Source: Theristus sp. LFF4_11 (taxonomy: Eukaryota; Nematoda; Chromadorea; Monhysterida; Xyalidae). From it: DNA of 64,000 nt. Below are positions 48,652-58,663 of the stretch, in pieces. The stretch is from NCBI GenBank assembly GCA_030248135.1, contig JASANC010001810.1:1-64000 (forward strand). Direction: 5' to 3'. How positions within the stretch are numbered: position 1 is the first letter of the stretch; each line of letters begins with the position of its first letter. Under the pieces are notes generated by a model. That model was not told the origin of the DNA and searched no databases. It was given only the letters and a program-made list of their open reading frames with translations. A program made the position numbers and the translations under genes.

Positions 48652-49684
48652 TAGGGTTAGGGGCTTTGAAAAAAAAATTTTTTTTATTTTTTTTCGTTTT
48701 TTTTAATTGGATTTTTTTTTAAACTTAAAAAAAAATTTGAAAAAATTTTCTTCTACTTTGCTCTGAAAATTCGATTTATGGCATAATTTTTTAAAAGTTC
48801 AAACCAAATTTTCTTCCCAACTTCTTTGTGTGCTCAGGTACATGTCATTATTTGGTCATTTTGACCGACGTACTCCATGTTTTTCGATTTGGATGACTTC
48901 TAGAGTCAATTTTTAGCGTTGAAATGACTTAACTGAATTGAAATATCGTTTCAGAAATCGTTTTCTTGCAACTTAGAACATGTTTTTTCAGTCGGTAGGC
49001 CATGAGATGAACATGATATCTTGTTGATTGGCGTACGTTATAGGTCTACAATGGAGTTGTGCGATATATTGTTAAACAATTGGAGCGGGGATGTTGGTTA
49101 ATACCACATCACACGACCGTTTTTCAGATACCCGATAACATGGCCACATGTTAAAACTTGTGTGCTGAGCTAAACTAACGTGTTAAACTTGCGTCTGTCA
49201 GTTGCCCGCAACGTGATCGCGAAATCATGGTACGTGTTTTCGATACGATGATTTGAAGAGTGGGCTCTCGCCATGTGGCAGATAGCATAGCTGGTTGAAC
49301 CTGAAAGTAAGTGTCTTGGGGGGGGGGCGACCGGGTCGACAGGGGTTGCCGACTTAGCTACAGCAAACAGGAATTTTTGAACACAGTCAAATTTTGGTAA
49401 TTTTCTAAAGAGGAACAACTAAGAACGGTTCAATATTCAAGTACACGTCGAAAATTGTCCTGTTTTACTGTTGAAAATGCAACTTTCCCTCTATGAAATG
49501 GACATAATTTTAATAAAACACGATTTTCGCTCTTATAGTTTTCCGGATTGTTCTGAAAATAGTCTAGATGAACTCAGCTCGACGAGACGCTTCGAACAAA
49601 CCTAACTTGTAAAAAAAAAATTTTTTTTTTAAATTTTTTTTTTAATTTAAAAAAAAAATCCGGATTTTTTTTTCCCTATCCCTA
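48652..49684. mobile_element. TAGGGTTAGGGG element, copy 1 (uninterrupted)
   Basis: Begins TAGGGTTAGGGGCTTTG and ends TTCCCTATCCCTA. The interior is nearly identical to 59738-61005, including a shared minus-strand frame ([20 protein letters not shown]) that is too short to be a transposase. This copy lacks the nested mariner-like insertion, so it shows the empty site TTCTACTTTGCTCTG at about 48752. Confidence 0.85.
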
Positions 49685-50733
49685 GGTGGGGGGTGTGCAC
49701 CCCCCCCCAGAAAATTTTCTACAATAGTGCACTCCCCCCCATGGCCCACGCGCACGCCTGGGGGGTGTCACTGTACCATGACTGACACCCCCCCCACTGA
49801 AAAATTTTCGGCACCCCCCCCCCACGCAGTACCGTGGGCGGGGGGGGTGGGGGGGGTACACCCCCCCGGAGCCCCAGGGGCCGTCGGGTGGGGGGGGGGG
49901 GGTGGGGGGGGGCACCGTGCCACCCCCCCTAAAACCGGGCACCCCCCCCCATCGGACCCCCCCCCCTCGAAAATTTGGCCGACACCCCCCCACACCCCCC
50001 ATGAAATTTTGTCTGGCGGAGACCCCCCCCCCCAAAATTTTCGATTTGTATACATTCTTAAAAGTGATTTTTTTGATTTTTGATCTGAGGTTGCTTGTAA
50101 TGAGTTGTTGTAGGTTCCTAATCCTAAACCTAATCCTAATCCTAAGCCAAGCCTTTTTGATAAGGTGAAAATGATCAATTTAGTTTTTGCATTTTTTTCT
50201 TTCCTGTGTTATGGAGGAGGAGCACCGGAACTGCAGATGCAGCTGTTTTAATAATGATGCATTACGAAATTTTCTGCACACCCTAAATTTTTTTCGAAAA
50301 TCATGATTTTTTTGTCTATAAAGTCTATAATATAAGCTGAATATATGATAACTTGACCATCTTCATTGTAATTTCAAAGATTTTGCAGCTAAATTTAGCG
50401 TTTTTCCTTTAAAATTTAAGCGAAAAAAATTGGGGGGGGGGGGGGGGGCCCCCCCCCCCCCACAGAAAATTTTGAAAAAATGCACCCCCCCATGGGACCC
50501 CCCTGGGGAGGGGGGGGGGTCCCACGTTACCATAGGTTGGACCCCCCCCCTCACTTTTTGGTCGGCCGGCACCCCCCCCCACCGCACCATACCCCCCCTT
50601 CGAAAATTTGTTTGGGCCCACGGTACTGCCCCCACGTGACGACACCCCCCCCCCTCGAAAATTTGCTTTCGCCTTCGGTACTGGGGGGGTGTGATTGGGG
50701 TTGTTAAAAAAACAAAATCGTCATTTTTGTCGC

Positions 50734-50960
50734 GTCTGTAGCGCAGGCCGCAGGTGTAGGGCTTTCGTCTGCCGTTCTGTAGGTGGAAAGTTCGAACCTC
50801 GCTGCGGACAAGACACACAATAGAGAAACTAAAGTGACCAACGAGATCTAATGGTCTACTCCCAGAGCCGAGGGTAAATTGGGCTCGGGGCAGTATTGCC
50901 CGTTTTCGCCGGAGTTTGGTACCTTAGGGTTTCCGGAACCGGCGCGCGAACAAATTAAAA
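50734..50960 (+). mobile_element. tRNA-derived SINE-like sequence
   Basis: Positions 50734-50809 resemble a degenerate tRNA: an A-box-like TAGCGCAGGCCG, a B-box GTTCGAACC, and ends GTCTGTA and TGCGGAC that can pair. The T-stem is broken, so it is not a working tRNA. A body with CTCGGGGCAGTATTGCCCG and CGGAACCGGCGCGCG follows, then an A/T-rich tail near 50950-51000. This order (tRNA-like head, body, A/T tail) is typical of SINEs. Confidence 0.5.
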
Positions 50961-51307
50961 TTTGTTTTAAAAAAAATTGAAAAAAATTTCAAAAATCAAA
51001 GTTGGTGCAGGTCTAAAACTCCGCACCGACACCGACATGTCGGTGTCGGTGTGTCGGTGTGAGCTCGACGTAAAAAAATCGGGATTTTCATTTTTACGAA
51101 CCCTATGCGCGAGAATAAAAGAGAAGGGGCTGTCGTTGTCCCTGGCTTGCCTGAAAGTCTGACACCCTGGGATTGTTTCTATGTTCTACCGACCGTGACG
51201 CTGGTCGCTGCCGCTGGTTGGTTTGGTTTGGTGGTTAAACTGCATTCTGCATTTGTTTTGTCAGTTTATTTCGTTTGTCAAACTCGACGCCATCATTGAC
51301 GGCCGTC

Positions 51308-52280
51308 ATGGTGGCATCAAAGGACAGTATTTTGGGCGAAGTGCCAGCGCCGTTCTATTTTTTGCGACCGGTTTTTTATGTGCCGTATCTTACCACCAAA
51401 GTCTTTGGATTCAATAACTGTCAGGTCGGTTGTATCTGCGTGTGTGTTATTCTTTTTCTTCAATTTTCCAACTTTTAGCGCATGCGTTATGCGTGGTTGC
51501 GTGAATGTTCGTTCACGTTTATTAATGGATGTTTTCTGTTCAGTCTGACAAATGTGGTTACTTCGAAACGCAATTCTACCGCTGTCTGGAGGCGTACGGT
51601 ACACGGCTGGCTCGACGCTACTGTCATCTCGAGATGCGCGATTTCGACGAGTGCTTTTTTCAAAAGAAAACGGTTTGAAAATTAAAATGTTCAATTTTTT
51701 TTTGTTTATGACATCGACAAAAACGTTAATGGCTGAATTGTTGGCATTGCGATTGCCGCGATTAAAGGACCCGTCCTCTCGATTGATTGAATTATCATTA
51801 TTGAATATGAATGAATATGTTTGAATTATTTTTTCTGCTGTCACCAAACATGAAGTTGGTTTTTGTGTCATAAAGGAAAACGATATGGGACATGGTGTTT
51901 TGTTCTTACTTCCGAACACCACAACTCCAAAAGGCCGTAGGTCAACGACAAGATTTTAATATCAAATACCCAATCTCAAGTCACGTCAGCTCGTGTCAAG
52001 TTGGGACCTTTTTTCAGCTTGCGCCACTGAACCAGCGTCGAACTGAGAAATGCAGTTGCAAAAATGATGATACAAGTATTTAACTGGGAAGTTCTTCGTA
52101 AAATTTGTTGAAAAATAACATCAGGCGTTTCAGATCGCTCGGTACCTTGCGATTCGAAAAGAAAAATACGCCCAGTTTGTCAAGGGCGAGCGGGATCGAC
52201 CGGCACCTCCAAATCTGTCCTACTCCGAAACCGACACCTATTTGCCTGACTGGTATGAACATCAGGAAAAGTGGGTTTGA
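51308..52280 (+). CDS. NDUFS5: NDUFS5, complex I accessory subunit
   Basis: Three exons, 51308-51424, 51544-51672 and 52134-52280, all phase 0, give 130 aa. The protein has a twin CX9C fold: CGYFETQFYRC and CHLEMRDFDEC, separated by LEAYGTRLARRY, close to the CLEAYG pattern of insect NDUFS5. The C-terminus (ARYLAIRKEKYAQF, then a Pro-rich tail) also fits this subunit. NDUFS5 lies on the intermembrane-space side of mitochondrial complex I, and its disulfides are formed by the MIA40 pathway. No cleavable presequence is needed or seen. The ATG at 51308 follows TCGCC-free sequence and begins MVASKDSILGEVPAPFYF. A poly(A) signal AATAAA lies at 52716. DET1 follows on the same strand about 600 bp downstream. 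Confidence 0.85.
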
Positions 52281-52887
52281 ATTTGGGCGGAATTGAATTA
52301 GCAAGCAGTCGGCCATTGTACAGCTATTTTTTGTATCTCATGCACACGAGTTTTTCTCTAGTTTGTTGATCGTCATTTTACCAGATTAGAGTTTTTTAAC
52401 TTCATAGAGTTTGTTTAGTTTCATGAGTTTCTTTTTTAGTAAGAGGGATCGTATTTGAAGTCGTCTTAACTCGGCTCGTTTTCTTTCGAAAGTCGTTTAT
52501 GAACTTCAGAGTGAAATTGATTTGATGTAATATTGTTTGTATAAGTAAATTTTAAAGTTGAAAAGCGAATTTACTCTCGTATCAATGTGATGCTAGCCCG
52601 GTTTGAACGAGATCAGTTTTTTTATTGTAGGTACAAGCGGTAGTTCTGAATTATTTGTGTTTATCTGCTTCTGAGTGTGCAATTATTTTTTCAACCACAC
52701 GATATCGAACATCCAATAAAGCGTTTGGATAAAATTGCTTCAACTTTGAAAAGGTTGATTTTCATTTTGTGACGTGTCTCTGATACCAAAACTGCGCAGA
52801 TATTCTGCTATTTTATCTCTGCGTATCTTGTGATCCAAAAATCACGAGATTCGAAATTTGAATTTCAATCAAGTTTTTCCCAGCAGC

Positions 52888-55800
52888 ATGCCGATCGATT
52901 GGCCGCCAACGCACAACCAAGCGACCACCTCTGATGGACAATCTGAACACCCCGAACACCCGCCCCGGTTGTCATCATCACGACTCGACCGTTCGTTGCA
53001 CGTGCCCTCGCAACACCTGAGCGTGCTGCTGCGTCGCCGTGAGCTGTTCGCGTGGCGCCCACCAAGCTCGGCCGGCTTTCAAACGGGCCATTTCTGTCAT
53101 TCGATGCGCGCCCGTGAACTGTTCGCCGTGCAGTATCATAGGATCATTGCTGCTGCCGACAATCATCCCATTCGACTTGCTTTCAGAAGCAGCTCGTGAG
53201 AGCTGAACGGTCGTTTGTTTTGTGCGTAATTCTGCGATAATGAACGGTTTGAGCAGCCCGTTTGCGACGGAGCAAAGCTCAACGCAGCTGCTTTGCGAGA
53301 AAACACAGACGGAAAGTGGACGATTAGACTGGCTGCCGAGGACGAGACCGTCGTGTAATGGACTGCTGGGCGTTTCTGACGGCAGACCGCAACGGGGCGC
53401 GCATTGTGTGGCGGAGTTGCTGTTGCGCAGGGAGTTGCACGCTGGCTGCAGACGATATGGGTCGCTGCTGTTGCAGGTTGTGCGTCGGTGGTTTGTACGG
53501 TTTATATGCGTTGAAAAAAACGATTCAACAAGCACATGCGCTGGTCGATACTTGCGCGGTTTTCCAAAAAGTACGGTTGGACAAAATTACTGGATCTCGT
53601 TATTTCGGTTGCTGGTTCGCGGCCTGCTGCGGTCTCATCACGAAATCACAGGTGTTGGTTTCTCAGTCGCAAGAGCAGAACGATGTAGACAACGCCAACT
53701 TATGTGTCTCCAACAAAATAAACTGCACTTAATTCAATCGAATCAGCCCAAACGCACAAGCACTCTGCAGCAACGTCGTCTGTCGGCGTGTATCGTGCCC
53801 AACTCGACCGTGGTCAACATCGACAAGCCGCCGGTTTACCTGCGCAAGTTCACGCCCGACGGTCAGTGGCTGCTGGCCGTGAATGCACGTGCGACTGATC
53901 TGGTCTGCTCTTCGCGACTTTTTTATGTTCTCTGTTCTCTTCAGCTTCAAATACACTGCTCAGTTACAGCTTCAGTCGAACTCTATTAAAATATAACACA
54001 TCTCAACTAATTGGTTGGTGTTGGTGATAATCACTTGATGCATGCTTTCTATGCAGGACAGACCCACAGCACTGCATGCACAGAAAGCATCATCTCCTAG
54101 AAACGATTACCTGTAATAGTTCGACAGTAGTGTGGATAGACTGTTCCCGGACTTACCAATTTCCCGCTTATATTTAGCTTTTTTGAACAAAAACGTTTTT
54201 TTACTAAAGTACCACAGTATGAAATTTTGTAGCAGAAAAGCAGTTCGAGTGTCCAGTCTGGGGCTAAAATTTTTGCAGTCGGGAAACCAGTTTTTTTCCT
54301 CGGATCTACAAAAAACCGGTTTTTGCCATCCCTTCTTCTGATGGATCTGTTTGTTCACAATTTTGTGCAAACATTTCGATTTTTCACACATGTTCAGTTG
54401 ATCTATCGCTACCGCGGCGTGCAACAGGCCGGTGAATTGTTGAACGCGGAGACGGGCGTCTCGATCGTGACGTCGCACGAGCACGGATCGGAGGAGATTC
54501 GAACGGGACTGTTTTCGGTTATATTTATCAAGTTTTGGGATTCTCGATTGTGGGGTGTGGTTCATATTTTAGGTTCTGTGAGTGAAGGCGTTTGCATGCA
54601 GGGATGGGATAAATGAGTTTCATCACGCTTGACGCGGCGGTTCAAAATTTCGTATGAAGGGCATTCATGAAGCAGTATTTAGTGACCGCGTAGCTAGATT
54701 GTTGTAACATTGCTACGCGTCACTGCTTCATGAAATCACGACTATTGAGTATTGGTATTCGAACTATGTATGTTGTGGCGTCGAATTGTATAGTGTAAGT
54801 GAAGATCACAACATAATAGAATCACAGAACCAGTTCATAATCATATCATATGAAATAGTCTGAAAAATAAACGGATTTTGTTGGAAATTCTACGTTTTTT
54901 CAGGCACTGTTCACTCTTGTCCACACCGTGCCCGTGGTGACGTCAGCGTCAACTGACCATTACCAGTTGAACCCCGAGTTTTCGTTGTTTACCAACGACA
55001 GTCGTCACGTGATCATGGTGGCTGCCGTCAGAAATATTAGGGTCAGTCGGCCGTTTGTGTTTTGTTGATTTTGCCATTTCTACTGGATAGCTCTAAAGCA
55101 TTGAAAAAGACCAACGAATCTCTCGCATGCCCGGAGTTTAATACACCAATAGCAGTCACCAGTGTGGTTTTGTGCAGCATGCTGGTCCGTCCAATCAGTT
55201 TGTTTTTAATTAAAAAAACATTAAAACCTGCATTTTTCTTTCATTCAATTCAGCCTGGCTGTGGTGACCGTTTTCCGGTGCTGTTCGACTACTCGCAGAC
55301 CAACGAATCGTTGTCTCCATCGCCCAGCGTTGTTCTGGACAACTTGCTTTTTTGTTGCATCAACGTGCCCGACGGGATACTTTGTGACACGTATGCCATG
55401 AAATGTGATAAGGTCGTAAAATTATTTTGAAATTTTTCTTCAGTTTTGTTTCGTTTTTCTCGGTGGATTTTTATTTGCTGGTTGATTGGTTTCCATCTGA
55501 GCTAATTGATAGATTGTTCGAATTTTGCCTCTAAATGCCGATTGGTTGCGTATGGTGACAGCAGCATTGTGTAGCGCACACAACTTTGCTAGTTACATTT
55601 GTGATGTGATGCTTTCTTGACTGAAAACTCCGTTTTGTTCTTGACAGGTTTTGTTCACCAGTGCCTGTGGCGTGCAATTATACGACCGTATACTGGCGAT
55701 ACTTTCGCTGCAGCACCAGCAAATTCATCTGTTCAATGTCAGTCGGACAAAAAAAAACAAAAAAACAAATGGTTTTTGGGCAGAAACCAGAATCAGAGTT

Positions 55801-57738
55801 CAAGCGTCTAATTGTTTCAACGTTTTTTGCTGTTCGCCGTCAGGTTGACCACTCAACGGGCGCGCTGCACCCACTGCTCGTCTTGGGCAGGTTCGCGCAA
55901 GATGATGACCAGATGTGGCTGCCCCCGTGTTCGTCGAAACTCGCCCCACTGACTGAGAGCGCGCTTGGCGCCTTGAAACATCGCTTGTTAGCCTTTCTGT
56001 ATCGTCAAGCCGCTAAACAACCGGCGCATCTTGCTTTGTTAGTTTTTTTTCGCTTCGGCAATTTTGGTAGATGCACTTCCGACTCCGACATACATTTTTT
56101 TTCTTATACCTTGTTGCGAATGTTGACGATTTTCGGCCCTGCTGGTCGTTGGCTTATTCGGCCTCGCTGACTGGGTCAGTTAGTTCGGATTTCGATGGTT
56201 CCTTAGCTTTGAAAACGTTTCCATTTTGAAAAGTCCATCCAAATTACAGATTCTTCCGTCAGTTCGAACAGCTGCAGACGATGAAAATGTCGCGCTTCCA
56301 GTTTCTATCGATCGACACGCTGCTGTTGCGTTACATGCCCGAGTGGAGTCTGACGCAACGCGACAACACGGCGGCCGGTGCAGGCTTCACGGCGCTGCTG
56401 GTGGTCTACAACTGGCAGACTGCAGCCGTGGTCGACGTCTTCAACGAGTATGACGCCACGTTGTGCCAGCTGTTTGAACGGCATGCCGAGCTGTTCCGGC
56501 ATCCAGGTCGGTGTTTGTTTTGAAGTTTGTGAAGCTCTTCAGCCTAGTTACTTCACGTGAAGTGTGTTTATTGGTTGCAATCGTAGCAAGGTGTACGCAA
56601 CATTGCCTGTTGTTTTTATTTGTAAAATATTATTTATTGTAAAATACTTTATTTGTCAGTCGTTCAGTGCTTCTCTAAAAAAACTATGTATTTTACTCAG
56701 TTTGTCGGATGTTAGTCAGTCCTCTATTGACTAAAAACTCAGTTCTTCGAGGTTTGAGGCAGTGATAAACGGGCTATAACTGATGACCCTAATGCTGGTT
56801 TTAACAGATCGGCGTTTCTTTGCAGACGGCGACTGCGCGCAGTACGCGTGCGACATCAACACGAACGCACACGCACGCCGGTTGCATGAGCAGTTCAAAC
56901 GGACGATACTCGCTGCGCATCCCGGCGCCGTCGCGGAGGTGAAGAACAGTCAAATACTGAAAATGAAACATTGTTGAGGGGGTCCGTTTGGAATTGGGTG
57001 CGTTGATTGGTCAGACAGAACAGTTAGATTCTTGGTGACAAATGTAAAACGTATAAACAATTTACAGCACACTCAACTCTCAATTACTTGCTGTTATGGC
57101 GTGCTGAGATGGATTTTCAAGCACAAACTTTGCCAGAATTGGCATTCGTTTTTTTTAATTTCACGATTTCTATGTAGCTGTCAATTTGCACCACAGGTCA
57201 ACCGTCGTGTGCTGCTGCATTTGCCAGTCACCGCAACGCGTGTCTCGCCCAGTCCTTATCTTGATTTCAGTCTGTTTTCGTACAATGAGAACTACGTCTC
57301 CACGTTGGATCGACCAAAGGCCGCTGCTGACACGACCGTCCGGTAAAAAACGACCAACTTATTTGAACTTAAAAAACAAGTCTGGTGAAATGGCGCAAAA
57401 AAAATTCTGTATGTGCGTAGTGCTGGAAACTCTTGAGTCCTAAAGCTGTGCAACACGAAACAGTTTACGGTTTCGATGCAGCCAATCAGCGAATTGCAAA
57501 CAACTTCATGTTGTTCTGCAGCTTCCATCGCCGCTGCTGCGGGCGTCGTGCGTTCTCGATGCAGTGGGGCGTGCCGAAAGCGCCCGAACTGGCGACGCTG
57601 CCGGTGACGTCCAGTCTGATCGGCTACATCTGGCATCCGTTCGAGCCGCTCTGCCTCAGCATGCAACGCAGCTGCACACGCACCAACCGCGGCTATGCCG
57701 TCAATGTGCACTTGCCTGCGCCCACTGAGCATGGCTGA
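52888..57738 (+). CDS. DET1: DET1 (de-etiolated homolog 1)
   Basis: Eleven exons with consistent phases, about 601 aa (human 550): 52888-53127, 53771-53902 (or from 53747), 54398-54517, 54904-55041, 55254-55412, 55648-55737, 55844-56037, 56250-56506, 56826-56938, 57197-57342, 57522-57738. Family landmarks in order: VPNSTVVNIDKPPVYLRKF, IYRYRGVQQAGELL, PEFSLFTNDSRHVIMVA, CDTYAMKCDK, LYDRILAILSLQHQQIHLFN, LKHRLLAFLYRQA, FFRQFEQLQTMKMSRFQFLS, FKRTILAAHPGAVAE, SPYLDFSLFSYNENYVSTLD and IWHPFEPLCLSMQRSC. DET1 joins DDB1, DDA1 and COP1 in a CUL4-type ubiquitin ligase that controls transcription factors. The first exon (MPIDWPPTHN, then LLRRRELFAWRP) is assigned by phase and a partial match; its donor GTGCAG is weak. 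The long frame over 53222-53989 contains exon 2 but is otherwise intron. Confidence 0.92.
54005..54120. repeat. Intronic hairpin repeat, copy 3
   Basis: In the DET1 intron 53903-54397. TTGGTTGGTGTTGGTGATAA then CACTTGATGCATGCTTTCTATGCA on the left; GCATGCACAGAAAGCATCATC on the right, around GGACAGACCCACAG. The right outer arm is decayed. Same design as the copies at 4925, 28140 and 62345. Confidence 0.65.
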
Positions 57739-58663
57739 GCTGGTCTTGAAACGCTGTCTACACTCGGACGCTGCGTTGGAAGGCAGTGTGCTGAATTGGC
57801 CATTGTATCCTTGATGGATGTATTCGTTGTTGATTTGTATCGTATCAAATCAATCACAACAATGAGTTCAGTTGTACTTGACTGGACAATGTACATGCGA
57901 CTATACACAAACTGATCAGATGTGTAATTCGGAGATCTTTAAAAGTGCAAAAAATTTAAGGGACGCATTCAACAAATTGAACAAAAAAATTTGTTCTTAG
58001 TCGGTCATTATTTTGTTAATGTTCACTACAAAAGCTGTACAGCATCGAAATCACGATGAAGTAGTGCAGAAAATAACGTGTATTGGTATTTTGACAGTAA
58101 CAAGCAGTAGTGAAATGGTGTTGGAAACAGCTCTTAAGCCTGAAGTATAAACAGCAGCAAGTAAACGTCTGTATCACAGCAAACAACGCGAGAGCCCATT
58201 TTGTTCATGAGCAAACAACACAAACAACGAGTTATGTAGAGTAAGAGTAACTTTCGAAACACTACGGTATGGCCGGTTAAACATGGCAGCTTTTTTCAGG
58301 GTGCAAGTAGCGCGCGAATTATGAATGAAAGACAAAAGACGTTCAGAAACTGAATTGTGTGCCAAATTTGACGCGTTTTTTCAAACTAATGTTTTATCCG
58401 CGGTATTTTGTTCATTCTTTATCCCTTGTACACATGATTGGGAATTATGTTGGCTTTTTTGAAAAAGACAACTCCTAGTCTGCGGCTGATCCCGCCTTGA
58501 TGGACTGCCTCATTTATTCGGCCATACTGTAGCTTAATTACAACAGATGGCTTATTGATGTCCATACGCGACCAATCAGCGTGGAGCTGACTGTTTGTGA
58601 GAGGATTGGTTTCACATGTTGAAACCACGGGGGAAGCGTTTTCACAAAATGACTTCAAATCAC
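57739..58663. other. Convergent gap between DET1 and the glutamate receptor
   Basis: 3' flanks of two convergent genes. It contains the solo mariner-like element at 58265-58529 and otherwise no coding signal. Confidence 0.5.
58265..58529. mobile_element. Mariner-like MITE, solo copy (265 bp)
   Basis: Ends CGGTATGGCCGGTTAA and TTATTCGGCCATACTG are inverted and flanked by TA on both sides (58263-58264, 58530-58531), as for Tc1/mariner. It is the same length as, and closely matches, the nested copy at 59848-60112. No coding frame. Confidence 0.85.

Larger units (their letters stand above)
44790..50300. repeat. Foldback complex with long G and C tracts
   Basis: A repeat block bounded by inverted copies of one sequence: near 44790-44935 (TGATGCATCATTATTAAAA ... 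AAGGCTTGGCTTAGG) and, reversed, at about 50125-50275. A third copy lies at about 46945-47070. Inside, modules of the form AAATTTTC followed by GGGGGGTG or its complement alternate, with G or C runs of 6-10 bases dozens of times (45265-45430, 46080-46520, 46735-46940, 48245-48430, 49685-50035, 50430-50690). A CATTGTAATTTCAAAGATTT module also recurs. Gly- or Pro-rich frames here come from the tracts and are not genes. Two transposon copies are embedded (47311-48044 and 48652-49684). Confidence 0.75.

Noticed and set aside
45250..50700. Many long Gly- or Pro-rich open frames on both strands
   Set aside because: They are translations of G and C homopolymer tracts in repeats, with no start context or splice structure.
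50734..50809. Functional tRNA gene
   Set aside because: A and B boxes are recognisable but the T-stem does not pair and the acceptor offset is wrong; a SINE head or pseudogene fits better.
53222..53989. 255-codon plus-strand open frame
   Set aside because: Only its end (53771-53902) is conserved DET1 exon; the rest has no family match and lies in intron 1.
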